Of a stretch of 64,000 nucleotides of DNA, positions 1 through 9,238 are shown one piece after another. The stretch spans positions 434,001 to 498,000 of the forward strand of contig NZ_JANCOJ010000002.1 of NCBI RefSeq assembly GCF_024295625.1, written 5' to 3'. Position 1 is the first letter of the stretch; every line of letters starts with the position of its first letter. The notes beneath the pieces are model-generated. The model saw nothing but the letters and a program-made list of their open reading frames with translations, was not told the DNA's origin and did no database searches. The position numbers and the translations under genes were made by a program. The DNA is from Streptococcus sp. CF8_St5-11 (GTDB lineage: Bacteria > Bacillota > Bacilli > Lactobacillales > Streptococcaceae).

Positions 1-1
1 A

Positions 2-253
2 TTCTTCAACCAAACTGTTCGCTTGACATCTTATAATATCGATGCAGTGACTGATGGGATCGATGCCCAAGCCCGTGTCTTGGTATCCGTGGAAAATGTC
101 GATACAGATACGATTTTCAATGCCTCTGGTTTGGACTTTGACGTATTGAAAGCCTCTGCCATCGCTTATATCAATGCCAACACGCTGGTTCAAAAAGAGA
201 ATGCGGGTGAGATGGGACGAGCTGTCTCCTACCGTGATCTTCCACAAGCCTAA
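2..253 (+). CDS. leuA: 2-isopropylmalate synthase, C-terminal end (partial)
   Basis: This is the last 83 codons of LeuA, cut by the window start; the reading frame is open from base 2. LeuA joins acetyl-CoA and 2-ketoisovalerate in the first committed step of leucine synthesis. The visible part is the C-terminal regulatory (leucine-binding) domain, with the stretch SVENVDTDTIFNASGLDFD and a typical ending. The catalytic TIM barrel lies outside the window. leuB follows after 12 bases, so the genes form one leu operon. The assignment rests on this domain plus the following leuBCD genes. Confidence 0.9.
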   Translation, partial: FFNQTVRLTSYNIDAVTDGIDAQARVLVSVENVDTDTIFNASGLDFDVLKASAIAYINANTLVQKENAGEMGRAVSYRDLPQA

Positions 254-265
254 GAGGAAATAAAC

Positions 266-1303
266 ATGACAAAGAAAATTGTAACACTTGCAGGAGATGG
301 GATTGGCCCTGAGATCATGACAGCTGGACTAGAGGTCCTCGCAGCCGTTGCTCCCAAAATTGGCTTTGATTATAGTCTAGAAGACAAAGCTTTTGGGGGT
401 GCTGGGATTGATGCTGCTGGCCACCCACTTCCCCAAGATACTCTCGAAGCAGCTAAAGGAGCGGATGCTATTCTTCTTGCAGCCATCGGAAGTCCTGAGT
501 ATGACAATGCTCCTGTTCGTCCAGAACAAGGCTTACTTGCTATTCGCAAGGAATTAAATCTCTTTGCCAATATTCGTCCTGTACGGATTTTTGACGCCTT
601 GAAACACCTGTCTCCTTTGAAACCAGAGCGTATCGAGGGTGTCGACTTCGTGGTCGTGCGTGAATTGACAGGTGGGATTTATTTTGGAGAGCATATCTTA
701 AAAGAAGATACAGCGCGCGATATCAATGATTACAGTGCAGAAGAAATTCGTCGGATTATGCGCCAAGCCTTCAAGATCGCGCAAGGACGTGGCAAGAAAG
801 TGACCAGTATCGATAAGCAAAATGTTCTGGCAACCTCTAAATTGTGGCGCCAAGTGGCAGAAGAAGTTGCCAAAGAATTTCCAGATGTGACCTTAGAGCA
901 CCAGCTTGTCGATAGTGCGGCCATGATCATGATTACCAATCCAGCCCGCTTTGATGTTGTAGTGACAGAGAATCTATTCGGAGATATCTTATCTGACGAA
1001 TCCAGCGTCCTTCCTGGAACACTAGGCGTGATGCCGTCTGCCAGTCATTCTGACCAAGGACCAAGTATGTACGAACCGATTCATGGTTCAGCACCGGATA
1101 TTGCTGGTCAAGGCATTGCCAATCCGATTTCCATGATCCTGTCCGTTGCCATGATGCTCCGAGAAAGTTTTGGAGAAACAGCAGGTGCAGAAATGATCGA
1201 AGAAGCCGTCAATCAAACCTTGAATCAAGGAATCTTGACACGGGATCTAGGTGGACAGGCTTCTACTGCAGAGATGACTGCAGCCATTATTGGGAATCTC
1301 TAA
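266..1303 (+). CDS. leuB: 3-isopropylmalate dehydrogenase
   Basis: LeuB oxidises and decarboxylates 3-isopropylmalate to 2-ketoisocaproate with NAD+, in the cytoplasm. The 345-aa protein has the family length. Visible motifs are the N-terminal GDGIGPEI, the substrate-binding arginines in the RPVRIF and VVVRELTGGIYFG segments, the acidic metal-site region VTENLFGDILSDESS, and the NAD-binding GSAPDIAGQGIANP. The ATG follows a GAGG ribosome site. It lies between leuA and leuCD in one transcription unit; a small DUF1294 gene starts one base after its stop. Confidence 0.97.
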   Translation: MTKKIVTLAGDGIGPEIMTAGLEVLAAVAPKIGFDYSLEDKAFGGAGIDAAGHPLPQDTLEAAKGADAILLAAIGSPEYDNAPVRPEQGLLAIRKELNLFANIRPVRIFDALKHLSPLKPERIEGVDFVVVRELTGGIYFGEHILKEDTARDINDYSAEEIRRIMRQAFKIAQGRGKKVTSIDKQNVLATSKLWRQVAEEVAKEFPDVTLEHQLVDSAAMIMITNPARFDVVVTENLFGDILSDESSVLPGTLGVMPSASHSDQGPSMYEPIHGSAPDIAGQGIANPISMILSVAMMLRESFGETAGAEMIEEAVNQTLNQGILTRDLGGQASTAEMTAAIIGNL

Positions 1304-1304
1304 G

Positions 1305-1583
1305 ATGACTTGGAGAGATCGCTGTTTAGTTGTTATTGCTATTTGGAATAGTATCGTATTTCTGACCTATGGTTTAGATAAACGAAAAGCTATCCAAAAC
1401 AGGTGGCGGATTCCTGAAAAGGTCCTGTTACTTGAGAGCTGGGTGCTTGGTGGATTCGGAGCTCTACTAAGTGGATATCTCTTTCACCACAAGGTGCGGA
1501 AATGGTATTTTCAAGCCACCTGGTGGGGCAGTAGCCTTCTTTTAGCAGGTGCCCTCTTTCTAATCCTTCAATGGATTTCTTAA
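1305..1583 (+). CDS. DUF1294 family small membrane protein
   Basis: A 92-aa protein with two or three hydrophobic helices and a conserved YGLDKRKA...RWRIPEKVLLL segment between them, the pattern of the DUF1294 family. The function is unknown. The ATG at 1305 is preferred to an in-frame TTG at 1290 because it begins right after the leuB stop, suggesting translational coupling; the ribosome site is weak. The gene lies inside the leu operon between leuB and leuC, so it is co-transcribed with leucine genes, but nothing in the protein shows a role in the pathway. Confidence 0.8.
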   Translation: MTWRDRCLVVIAIWNSIVFLTYGLDKRKAIQNRWRIPEKVLLLESWVLGGFGALLSGYLFHHKVRKWYFQATWWGSSLLLAGALFLILQWIS

Positions 1584-1607
1584 CAACAAGATAAATGGAG
1601 AAAGATG

Positions 1608-2990
1608 ATGAGTGGAAAATCTATCTTTGATAAACTTTGGGACCGCCACGTGATTACAGGAGTGGAAGGGCAACCCCAACTCATGTATGTGGACCAACAC
1701 TACATCCACGAAGTGACGAGTCCGCAAGCCTTTCAAGGATTACGGGACGCAGGACGCAAGGTCCGACGACCTGATTTAACCTTTGGAACCTTTGATCACA
1801 ATGTTCCAACGGTCAATATTTTTGATATTCGAGATGTGATTTCAAAAGCCCAGATTGATAAATTAGCTGAGAATGTGGTGGACTTTGGGATTGATCATGC
1901 TGCCCATGGTTCTGCTAAGCAAGGAATCGTTCATATGGTGGGCCCTGAAACCGGTCGGACCCAGCCTGGGAAATTTATTGTCTGTGGAGACAGCCATACC
2001 GCAACCCACGGAGCCTTTGGTGCCATTGCCTTTGGGATTGGAACCAGTGAAGTGGAGCATGTCTTTGCTACCCAAACCATCTGGCAAGTCAAACCAAAGA
2101 AAATGTTGGTTGAATTTACCGGAACCCCACAAAAAGGGATCTATTCAAAGGATTACATCCTAGCTTTGATAGCGCGCTACGGTGTTGCATGTGGAGTTGG
2201 CTATGTCGTAGAGTATCGGGGAGAAGCAATTGATCGCTTGACCATGGAAGAACGCATGACCATCTGTAACATGTCGATCGAGTTCGGGTCCAAAATGGGG
2301 ATCATGAATCCAGATGAGACGACCTTTGACTACCTCCGGGGACGCGAATGTGTGCCAGATGATTTTGAGGCCGCAGTAGCTGATTGGAAGACTATAGTCA
2401 GTGATGACGATGCCGTTTATGATAAGGTCATCCGTATGGATGTATCTGATCTTGCTCCGATGGTGACTTGGGGGACCAATCCTTCTATGGGAGTGGACTT
2501 CGAGACTCCTTTTCCAGAGATTCGCGACATGAATGATGAACGGGCTTATCATTATATGGATCTTGAACCTGGCCAAAAACCAGCAGACATTGAATTAGGC
2601 TATATCTTTATCGGTTCTTGTACCAATGCGCGTCTCAGCGATTTGGAGTTGGCAGCCAAGTTTGTGAAAGGCAAAAAAATTGCGCCAAACTTAACTGCTA
2701 TTGTGGTACCTGGCTCTCGTCCGGTTAAGCAAGCCGCTGAAAAATTAGGCTTAGACAAGATCTTCGTGGATGCGGGCTTTGAATGGCGTGATCCAGGATG
2801 TTCCATGTGTCTAGGAATGAACCCAGACAAGGTTCCAGATGGGGTCCACTGTGCCTCTACTAGCAACCGGAACTTTGAAGACCGCCAAGGATTTGGGGCT
2901 AAAACCCATCTCTGTAGCCCAGCAATGGCTGCTGCAGCAGCAATCGCCGGCCGCTTTGTCGATGTGCGCCAAATGCCAGAAGTCGAGTAA
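1608..2990 (+). CDS. leuC: 3-isopropylmalate dehydratase, large subunit
   Basis: LeuC and LeuD together isomerise 2- to 3-isopropylmalate. This 460-aa aconitase-family protein has the 4Fe-4S cysteines in [11 protein letters not shown] and in [10 protein letters not shown], plus the [12 protein letters not shown] motif near residue 130. There are two adjacent ATGs (1605 and 1608); the second gives the better distance (7 bases) from GGAG and the usual N-terminus [16 protein letters not shown]. leuD starts 11 bases downstream. The protein looks intact. Confidence 0.96.
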   Translation: MSGKSIFDKLWDRHVITGVEGQPQLMYVDQHYIHEVTSPQAFQGLRDAGRKVRRPDLTFGTFDHNVPTVNIFDIRDVISKAQIDKLAENVVDFGIDHAAHGSAKQGIVHMVGPETGRTQPGKFIVCGDSHTATHGAFGAIAFGIGTSEVEHVFATQTIWQVKPKKMLVEFTGTPQKGIYSKDYILALIARYGVACGVGYVVEYRGEAIDRLTMEERMTICNMSIEFGSKMGIMNPDETTFDYLRGRECVPDDFEAAVADWKTIVSDDDAVYDKVIRMDVSDLAPMVTWGTNPSMGVDFETPFPEIRDMNDERAYHYMDLEPGQKPADIELGYIFIGSCTNARLSDLELAAKFVKGKKIAPNLTAIVVPGSRPVKQAAEKLGLDKIFVDAGFEWRDPGCSMCLGMNPDKVPDGVHCASTSNRNFEDRQGFGAKTHLCSPAMAAAAAIAGRFVDVRQMPEVE

Positions 2991-3001
2991 AAGGAGGAAG
3001 C

Positions 3002-3592
3002 ATGGAGAAATTTACCATTTATACAGGAACTACGGTTCCTTTGATGAACGATAATATTGATACCGACCAAATCCTCCCCAAGCAATTCTTAAAGTTGATT
3101 GATAAAAAAGGCTTTGGGAAATACCTCATGTATGCTTGGCGCTATTTGGATGACCAGTATACTGAGGATCCAGATTTTATCTTTAACAAGCCAGAATATC
3201 GCAAGGCGACCATTTTGATCACTGGTGACAATTTTGGGGCTGGTTCCTCTCGGGAGCACGCAGCCTGGGCTTTAGCCGATTATGGCTTTAAAGTCGTTAT
3301 CGCCGGATCCTTCGGAGATATCCATTACAATAATGAGCTCAATAATGGCATGCTACCGATTGTCCAACCGCTAGAGGTTCGTCAAAAATTGGCAAGTTTG
3401 AAGCCGACAGATCCAGTGACGGTAGATTTGGAAGAGCAGAAGATCATCTCGCCTGTTGGAGAGTTTCGCTTTGAGATCGATCAAGATTGGAAGCACAAAT
3501 TGCTCAATGGTTTGGATGATATCGGGATTACGCTTCAGTATGAAGACTTGATCGCAGTTTATGAGAAGAACCGGCCAGCTTACTGGCAATGA
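3002..3592 (+). CDS. leuD: 3-isopropylmalate dehydratase, small subunit
   Basis: The small (swivel-domain) subunit of isopropylmalate isomerase, 196 aa, the normal length. Recognisable parts are the N-terminal [16 protein letters not shown] and the [17 protein letters not shown] loop that contributes to the active site. A strong AAAGGAGG site precedes the ATG. It is the last leu gene; no clear hairpin terminator follows, and a separate CodY-type box and promoter for the next gene begin 23 bases later. Confidence 0.96.
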   Translation: MEKFTIYTGTTVPLMNDNIDTDQILPKQFLKLIDKKGFGKYLMYAWRYLDDQYTEDPDFIFNKPEYRKATILITGDNFGAGSSREHAAWALADYGFKVVIAGSFGDIHYNNELNNGMLPIVQPLEVRQKLASLKPTDPVTVDLEEQKIISPVGEFRFEIDQDWKHKLLNGLDDIGITLQYEDLIAVYEKNRPAYWQ

Positions 3593-3614
3593 TAAAATTG
3601 TATACCGAATTGCG

Positions 3615-3629
3615 AATTTTCTGAAAATA
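3615..3629. promoter_or_regulatory. Putative CodY box
   Basis: AATTTTCTGAAAATA matches the CodY consensus AATTTTCWGAAAATT at 14 of 15 positions. It lies two bases upstream of the -35 of the YrdC-like gene, the same position as the boxes upstream of ilvE and efeO in this window. Confidence 0.6.
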
Positions 3630-3631
3630 TA

Positions 3632-3660
3632 TTGAATTTGAGACTATTTTTTGATACAAT
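3632..3660 (+). promoter_or_regulatory. Promoter of the YrdC-like gene
   Basis: TTGAAT and TACAAT are spaced by 17 bases, 31 bases before the ATG at 3691. Confidence 0.65.
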
Positions 3661-3690
3661 ACTAAAAAGAATAGAAAAGGAAAGAGACTT

Positions 3691-4476
3691 ATGACAAAAC
3701 ACATTCAATGGGACGGACAACTTTCACAAGAAGGATTTGATATTCTTAAAGGAGAGGGTGGCTGTATCGTCTGCCCTACCAAAGTTGGCTACATCATCAT
3801 GACCAGTGACAAGGCTGGCTTGGAACGTAAATTCGAAGCCAAAGAACGCAACCGCAACAAACCAGGTGTGGTTCTCTGCGGAAGCATGGATGAACTTCGT
3901 GCCCTTGCGCAATTGAATCCTGAAATCGAAGCCTTCTACCAAAAACATTGGGATGAAGATATCTTGCTTGGTTGTATCCTTCCGTGGCGTGAAGATGCCT
4001 ATGCAAAATTGCAAGCTTTTGGAGATGGACGTGAAGAACTCATGACAGACGTTCGTGGAACTTCATGCTTTGTCATCAAATTTGGTAAAGCTGGTGAGCA
4101 AATCGCCAAAGAAATGTGGGAAAAAGAAGGCAAAATGGTTTACGCTTCTTCAGCCAACCCTTCCGGTAAAGGAAACCGCGGGAAGGTCGAAGGAATCGGT
4201 GAGCGCATCGAAGGTGCCGTGGACTTGGTTATCGAAGCCGATGATTATGTAGCTTCTATCCAACCAGACAAGACCATTGAAACTCGCTATGAACAAGGTG
4301 TGATGGTCTCTATGGTTGATGCCGAAGGAAAACTCATCCCAGAACAAGGAGCAGGTAGCCGTTCTGTCAATACTTGTCCAGTCGTGATCCGTAAGGGATT
4401 GGATATCGATAAGATCATGATGCACTTATCTGATCATTTCAACTCTTGGAACTACCGCCAAGGGGAATACTATTAA
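3691..4476 (+). CDS. Sua5/YciO/YrdC/YwlC family protein
   Basis: A 261-aa protein of the YrdC-like fold family, whose best-known members make threonylcarbamoyl-AMP for t6A modification of tRNA. Family signs are the N-terminal GGCIVCPTKVGYIIMT, the KERNRNKPGVVL segment and VYASSANPSGKGNRG near residue 150. YrdC enzymes usually carry KxR...KxR/SxN residues; part of this pattern is present (SSAN), but the N-terminal half is divergent, so it may be a YciO-type paralogue rather than the t6A enzyme. It is monocistronic, between its own promoter and a strong terminator, and a near-consensus CodY box suggests nutrient control. Confidence 0.75.
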   Translation: MTKHIQWDGQLSQEGFDILKGEGGCIVCPTKVGYIIMTSDKAGLERKFEAKERNRNKPGVVLCGSMDELRALAQLNPEIEAFYQKHWDEDILLGCILPWREDAYAKLQAFGDGREELMTDVRGTSCFVIKFGKAGEQIAKEMWEKEGKMVYASSANPSGKGNRGKVEGIGERIEGAVDLVIEADDYVASIQPDKTIETRYEQGVMVSMVDAEGKLIPEQGAGSRSVNTCPVVIRKGLDIDKIMMHLSDHFNSWNYRQGEYY

Positions 4477-4483
4477 GAAACAG

Positions 4484-4514
4484 AAAAAAGCATTCCATTT
4501 GGAATGCTTTTTTT
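4484..4514 (+). terminator. Intrinsic terminator
   Basis: A perfect stem (GCATTCC / GGAATGC, loop ATTT) is flanked by an A-run and a T-run, 8 bases after the stop of the YrdC-like gene. Confidence 0.9.
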
Positions 4515-4539
4515 GTGAAAGGATAAAAGGTGGTATAAT
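4513..4539 (+). promoter_or_regulatory. Promoter of the 4576 gene
   Basis: TATAAT at 4534-4539 with a possible -35 TTGTGA at 4513-4518 (15-base spacer), 36 bases before the ATG. Confidence 0.5.
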
Positions 4540-4575
4540 AAAGTCAAACGATGTTCCAATAGAAGGGGAAGTGGT

Positions 4576-4941
4576 ATGGTCTCCAGAAAAGCATTTATCG
4601 ATAAAGCTAATCAGGAAGGTTTTTCCTTCAATATCCAAATCCCATGGTGGACGTACAATAACTTCAAGTCATTAGTTTGGAGAAAAAGGCTCTCTGAGGA
4701 GCAACTCTATCAGATCTTTCTTTTACTTTGTAGAGAGGTAGAAGACCGGCAAATGAAAGTAGTAGAGGATAAGAGGAAGTATCAGACCGGATTTTATGTA
4801 GTGGCATGCAATGGCCGGGAGTTTCGCTTTGAGTTTGCTTTTAAAAAGAACCAAGAACTAAGAGTTTATAATCTCTTTGAGACCGTCAATGGTCGTAAGA
4901 AACTCACCCTGATGGATCTGCTTGACTACATAATGGATTGA
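4576..4941 (+). CDS. Hypothetical protein, first of a tandem pair
   Basis: A 121-aa soluble protein that I do not recognise. It starts MVSRKAFIDKANQEGFSFNI after a GAAGGGGA ribosome site. It is clearly paralogous to the next gene: both have FxxxxNQEGFSFxIxIP, a region rich in Arg/Lys followed by LSEEQLYQIF or ISEEDLYQLF, NGREFRFEF or NRREFRFEF, and ETVNGRKK near the C-terminus. There is no signal peptide or membrane segment. Charged and aromatic residues dominate. No function can be assigned. Confidence 0.65.
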   Translation: MVSRKAFIDKANQEGFSFNIQIPWWTYNNFKSLVWRKRLSEEQLYQIFLLLCREVEDRQMKVVEDKRKYQTGFYVVACNGREFRFEFAFKKNQELRVYNLFETVNGRKKLTLMDLLDYIMD

Positions 4942-4997
4942 ATGTGTATAGAAACAATAAGGGTTCACTACAGATTGATAAAAGAAAGAGTAGTTCT

Positions 4998-5408
4998 ATG
5001 ATTTCAAGAGATGCATTTTTAGAAAGAATCAATCAGGAGGGATTTTCATTTAGCATTGAAATCCCGCGCAGAAATTTTTCGGATTTTACATCATTGGTTC
5101 GGAGAAGAAGAATTTCAGAAGAAGACCTCTATCAGCTGTTTTATAACTATTGTCAGGAGCTAGAAAACTGTTTGAAAGAAGCAGGGGAGACACGACGCTT
5201 GCTCTTCAATAAATTTCCAGTTAGTCCTGTTCATGATAAATATAAAACAAAATTTGATACAGTGGCACCGAATAGACGCGAATTCCGCTTTGAGTTTGTC
5301 TTTAGCAATGACAATCGTTTAAAAGTTTATCACATGATCGAAACTGTTAATGGTCGTAGGAAAAAAACACCTATGGAAATACTGATGGACCTAGTCGATG
5401 CTTTATAA
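4998..5408 (+). CDS. Hypothetical protein, second of a tandem pair
   Basis: A 137-aa paralogue of the preceding gene, with about 16 extra residues in the middle. The frame is open from 4938, but the ATG at 4998 gives MISRDAFLERINQEGFSFSI, which aligns with the start of the upstream copy. The 56-base gap has no terminator, so the pair is probably co-transcribed. The shared C-terminal REFRFEF...ETVNGR block is the best-conserved part. I do not recognise the family. Confidence 0.65.
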   Translation: MISRDAFLERINQEGFSFSIEIPRRNFSDFTSLVRRRRISEEDLYQLFYNYCQELENCLKEAGETRRLLFNKFPVSPVHDKYKTKFDTVAPNRREFRFEFVFSNDNRLKVYHMIETVNGRRKKTPMEILMDLVDAL

Positions 5409-5445
5409 TGAGGATCTGTTCAAAAGTATAAGGGGGATCAAATCA

Positions 5446-5476
5446 AAAAAACTAGAGCGCTTGCTCTAGTTTTTTG
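5446..5476. terminator. Bidirectional terminator
   Basis: The stem ACTAGAGC / GCTCTAGT is flanked by an A-run and a T-run between two convergent genes; its right arm overlaps the end of plsY. Confidence 0.85.
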
Positions 5477-6110
5477 GTTGTTGATGGGTGATGTTTTTTC
5501 CCCATGGGATGAGATTTTCTTTTTTCTCCTTGATCCGTTGGATATTGTCCTTGTGACGAAGAATGATCAAGGTTGCTAGGGCCAAGACAATGACTGTAAA
5601 AAGCGGATCATAGCTGTGCAAGATCCATCCAGTCAATGGGAGAAGGAGGACAGATAGAATGGCGAGTAGCGCAACGGTAACACTCGAAAACGAGATCATA
5701 CTGGTTAAATACAGGCTGGCTACAAAATACACAGCTAAAATGAGTAGTAGGATAGGCGAGAAGCCAAGTAAGACACCAGCACTTGTCGCCACTGCTTTTC
5801 CCCCCTTGAATCCAGCAAAAATTGGAAAAGTGTGACCTAAAACAGCTAAGAGACCAAAGACCATCGGTGAGATCCCCTGAATTCCGAAGAAAGTCGGAAG
5901 GAGAACGGCTAAAGTCCCTTTTAAGAAATCTATCGCAAAGACGATGATCCCTGCTTTCTTCCCTAAAATCCGAAAGGTATTGGTCGTTCCTGTATTGCCC
6001 GAGCCATGTTCCCGTATATTAATATGGAAAAAGATTTTCCCAATCCATAATCCCGAAGGAATGGAGCCTAATAGATAGGCTAAAATTAAAACACTTATTT
6101 CTTTTATCAT
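5466..6110 (-). CDS. plsY: Acyl-phosphate:glycerol-3-phosphate acyltransferase
   Basis: PlsY transfers the acyl group from acyl-phosphate to glycerol-3-phosphate, the first step of phospholipid synthesis, in the membrane. The 214-aa protein has about five membrane segments and the family motifs [29 protein letters not shown] and [19 protein letters not shown]. The ATG at 6110 is chosen because it gives the usual MIKE...LLGSIPSG start; an upstream in-frame start would add 13 residues. It is divergent from parE, a common streptococcal arrangement. Confidence 0.94.
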   Translation of the reverse strand: MIKEISVLILAYLLGSIPSGLWIGKIFFHINIREHGSGNTGTTNTFRILGKKAGIIVFAIDFLKGTLAVLLPTFFGIQGISPMVFGLLAVLGHTFPIFAGFKGGKAVATSAGVLLGFSPILLLILAVYFVASLYLTSMISFSSVTVALLAILSVLLLPLTGWILHSYDPLFTVIVLALATLIILRHKDNIQRIKEKKENLIPWGKNITHQQPKN

Positions 6111-6239
6111 ACTTTCATTATAACAAAAAGCCATCAATAGAAAAAGCAATTTTTGGAGTTCAAGTGTGACATCTGAAGAAAGTGCTCAGCCAGTATTTTA
6201 TACTGAGATATAGAAATCTCCATATAAAGAGAAAAAATT

Positions 6240-6268
6240 TTGCAAAATTTCCTAAAAAACTGTAATAT
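6240..6268 (+). promoter_or_regulatory. parE promoter
   Basis: TTGCAA and TAATAT with a 17-base spacer, 29 bases before the parE start. Confidence 0.7.
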
Positions 6269-6297
6269 AGAAAAGATGAACAAACAGGAGGTTCCTT

Positions 6298-8247
6298 GTG
6301 GCAAAAAAGGAAATCAATATTAATAATTATAATGACGATGCCATTCAGGTACTAGAAGGGTTGGATGCAGTCCGTAAACGTCCAGGGATGTATATCGGAT
6401 CGACCGACGGAAATGGCTTGCATCACATGGTCTGGGAGATCGTGGATAATGCGGCCGATGAAGCCTTGTCTGGCTTTGGATCACAAATCGATGTAACGAT
6501 TAATAAAGATGGTTCTCTATCGGTAGAAGACCAGGGACGTGGAATGCCGACCGGGATGCATGCTATGGGTAAACCAACCGTTGAGGTGATCTTTACGGTC
6601 CTCCATGCCGGAGGGAAGTTTGGTCAAGGAGGCTATAAGACATCTGGAGGTCTTCACGGAGTGGGATCTTCTGTTGTCAATGCCCTTTCTAGCTGGCTAG
6701 AGGTAGAAATTACGCGTGATGGAGCTGTCTACAAGCAACGTTTTGAAGATGGTGGAAAACCAGTTACAACCCTCGAAAAGATCGGCTCTGCTCCCAAGTC
6801 TAAGACAGGGACCAAGGTCACCTTCATGCCAGATCCAACCATCTTTTCAACGACGGATTTCAAATTTAATACCATTGCTGAGCGAATCAAAGAATCAGCC
6901 TTCTTGCTGAAGGACGTGACGCTGACGCTGACCGATCTTCGTAAGGAAGAAGACAACCATGTGGCCTTTCATTATGAAAATGGTGTCCAAGATTTCGTAG
7001 AGTACTTGAACGAAGACAAGGAAACTTTGACACCTGTTCTTTACTTTAGTGGCGAATCAGATGGTTTTCAGGTAGAAGTGGCCATGCAATACAATGATGG
7101 CTACTCAGATAATATCTTGTCCTTCGTTAATAATGTCCGCACCAAAGATGGGGGAACCCACGAGACAGGTCTGAAGACAGCCATTACCAAGGCTATGAAC
7201 GACTATGCAAGAAAGACAGGACTCCTCAAAGAAAAAGACAAGAATCTGGAAGGATCAGACTACCGCGAAGGTTTGTCAGCTGTTCTTTCGATCTTGGTTC
7301 CAGAGGCCCATTTGCAGTTTGAAGGACAAACCAAAGACAAATTAGGAAGTCCCTTGGCTCGTCCGGTAGTAGATAGCATTGTTTCTGATAAATTGACCTT
7401 CTTCCTCATGGAAAATGGGGAGTTAGCCTCTAATCTGATTCGAAAGGCTATTAAAGCCCGGGATGCGCGTGAAGCCGCTCGAAAAGCGCGGGATGAAAGT
7501 CGAAATGGTAAGAAGAGCAAAAAGGACAAAGGACTTTTGTCTGGTAAATTGACACCAGCCCAGTCTAAGAATCCTAAGAAAAACGAACTCTATCTAGTCG
7601 AAGGAGACTCAGCCGGCGGTTCTGCTAAACAAGGACGGGACCGGAAGTTTCAAGCGATTCTTCCCCTTCGTGGGAAGGTGCTCAATACTGAGAAGGCCAA
7701 TATGAGTGATATCCTCAAAAACGAGGAAATCAACACCATGATCTACACCATCGGTGCTGGAGTTGGGGCAGATTTCTCAGTGGAAGATGCTAACTACGAT
7801 AAGATCATTATCATGACCGACGCGGATACGGATGGTGCCCACATTCAAACCCTCCTCTTAACTTTCTTCTATCGTTATATGCGTCCTTTGGTAGAAGCTG
7901 GGCATGTCTACATCGCGCTTCCTCCTCTTTATAAGATGTCGAAAGGCAAAGGAAAGAAAGAAGAAGTAGCCTATGCTTGGACAGATAGTGAATTAGAAGA
8001 GTTGCGTCGGACCTTTGGCCGTGGAGCAACCCTTCAACGCTACAAAGGGCTGGGGGAAATGAATGCGGATCAGCTTTGGGAAACGACCATGAATCCAGAA
8101 ACCCGCACCTTGATCCGTGTTACCATTGATGATTTAGCGCGTGCAGAACGCCGTGTCTCCGTCCTCATGGGAGATAAGGCGGCACCACGTCGTCAATGGA
8201 TTGAAGATAACGTTAAGTTTACTTTGGAAGAAACGACAGCGTTTTAA
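6298..8247 (+). CDS. parE: DNA topoisomerase IV subunit B
   Basis: ParE is the ATPase subunit of topoisomerase IV, which decatenates daughter chromosomes. The 649-aa protein has the GHKL ATPase motifs (EIVDNAADEALSG, DQGRGMPTGMH, GGLHGVGSSVVNAL) in the first 130 residues and the TOPRIM motifs EGDSAGGSAKQGRDR and DADTDGAHIQTLLL. It starts with GTG at 6298 behind AGGAGG. It is ParE rather than GyrB by its position after plsY and upstream of parC, and by its short length. The quinolone region PLRGKVLN is unaltered. Confidence 0.95.
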   Translation: MAKKEININNYNDDAIQVLEGLDAVRKRPGMYIGSTDGNGLHHMVWEIVDNAADEALSGFGSQIDVTINKDGSLSVEDQGRGMPTGMHAMGKPTVEVIFTVLHAGGKFGQGGYKTSGGLHGVGSSVVNALSSWLEVEITRDGAVYKQRFEDGGKPVTTLEKIGSAPKSKTGTKVTFMPDPTIFSTTDFKFNTIAERIKESAFLLKDVTLTLTDLRKEEDNHVAFHYENGVQDFVEYLNEDKETLTPVLYFSGESDGFQVEVAMQYNDGYSDNILSFVNNVRTKDGGTHETGLKTAITKAMNDYARKTGLLKEKDKNLEGSDYREGLSAVLSILVPEAHLQFEGQTKDKLGSPLARPVVDSIVSDKLTFFLMENGELASNLIRKAIKARDAREAARKARDESRNGKKSKKDKGLLSGKLTPAQSKNPKKNELYLVEGDSAGGSAKQGRDRKFQAILPLRGKVLNTEKANMSDILKNEEINTMIYTIGAGVGADFSVEDANYDKIIIMTDADTDGAHIQTLLLTFFYRYMRPLVEAGHVYIALPPLYKMSKGKGKKEEVAYAWTDSELEELRRTFGRGATLQRYKGLGEMNADQLWETTMNPETRTLIRVTIDDLARAERRVSVLMGDKAAPRRQWIEDNVKFTLEETTAF

Positions 8248-8259
8248 GGAGTGCGAGTG

Positions 8260-8712
8260 ATGGCTCTATACATAGGTTTTATTTTGTTAGTCTTTTTGTC
8301 CTCCATTTATCTTGCAATTAACATGAATCGTCGAAGAATTAGACTATTAGGGTTGTTTGCACCGGTAGTCTTTACTCTATGTATGCTTAAGGTACTAGAA
8401 TCCAATATTAGGCTCCCAGAATCCGGTGCTTTAGAAGCGGGCATTCTCATGTTTTTATATGGATTTCCCTTGATAATTGGATCCTTAATCTTTACACTGA
8501 TTCGTTTGTGTTTCGTCTATCAGAAAAAAATCTGGAAGGCATTATTGATTTTTATATCCTATATTTTGGGTCCCCTGCTTGTAGGTGCCTTGGCCATATA
8601 TGTGGAATTCGTATTTCAGATCGATCATTTCATTTACGTAGTCATTTTTTCGATGATTCTGGTCTCCTATCTTCCTCCTATTTATCTCTACTTTTTCGAC
8701 CGAGATCAATAG
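8260..8712 (+). CDS. Hypothetical membrane protein, first of three paralogues
   Basis: A 150-aa protein with four predicted membrane helices. The ATG at 8260 has AAGGAG eight bases upstream; an in-frame GTG at 8251 lies inside that site. The C-terminal half (GFPLIIGSLIFTLIRLCF, KIWKALLIFISYI, LVSYLPPIYLYFF) aligns with the next two genes, so the three arose by duplication. It starts 12 bases after parE and is probably read with it. The family is not recognised and there are no catalytic motifs. Confidence 0.7.
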   Translation: MALYIGFILLVFLSSIYLAINMNRRRIRLLGLFAPVVFTLCMLKVLESNIRLPESGALEAGILMFLYGFPLIIGSLIFTLIRLCFVYQKKIWKALLIFISYILGPLLVGALAIYVEFVFQIDHFIYVVIFSMILVSYLPPIYLYFFDRDQ

Positions 8713-8736
8713 AAGTTAGCTAGGAAGGGAAAAATT

Positions 8737-9237
8737 ATGGATTTTTTAATTACTACATTCAATCATTTTTACCAATTGTATATTGTCTTGTTTCTATCCA
8801 TCTTCATTGCCTTTTGGATGAATTGGAAAAAGAAAAATTTTTATGGCTTGTATTATCCAATTTGTTTAACAGTCATGACTTATTGTGTCGTACAATTTGA
8901 TTCATTCGACGTTGTTGAGAGGGCTCTTCCCTTCATGCTAATAGTCTTTGCTGTTCAACTAATGGTAATAGTCCTAGGTGTTCCCTTGGTGGTAATTGCC
9001 TTGCTTTATCACGTCATACGATTATTTTCAATTTTTCCTAAATATGGATGGAAAATCATCCTGATCATCTTCGCTTATCTAGTAAGTGCGGTCCTTTTTT
9101 ACAGGGTTATGGCTAGTATACCGGAAGAGTTTTTGCAACACCGAAGCATGATGATAAGGTTAATGTTCCTGTCTCTTTTTCTATCTTATTTGCCAGCCAT
9201 ATTTTTGATCATTAGCCAGAATCGTAAGAAGGTGTGA
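8737..9237 (+). CDS. Hypothetical membrane protein, second of three paralogues
   Basis: A 166-aa protein with about four membrane helices and a short basic loop (NWKKKNFYG) after the first. It shares with its neighbours GVPLVVIALLYHVIRLF, an aromatic/basic KYGWKIILIIFAYL helix, and a final LFLSYLPAIFLI. A GGAAGGG ribosome site precedes the ATG. The next gene follows after one base, indicating a tight operon. The function is unknown. Confidence 0.7.
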   Translation: MDFLITTFNHFYQLYIVLFLSIFIAFWMNWKKKNFYGLYYPICLTVMTYCVVQFDSFDVVERALPFMLIVFAVQLMVIVLGVPLVVIALLYHVIRLFSIFPKYGWKIILIIFAYLVSAVLFYRVMASIPEEFLQHRSMMIRLMFLSLFLSYLPAIFLIISQNRKKV

Positions 9238-9238
9238 A

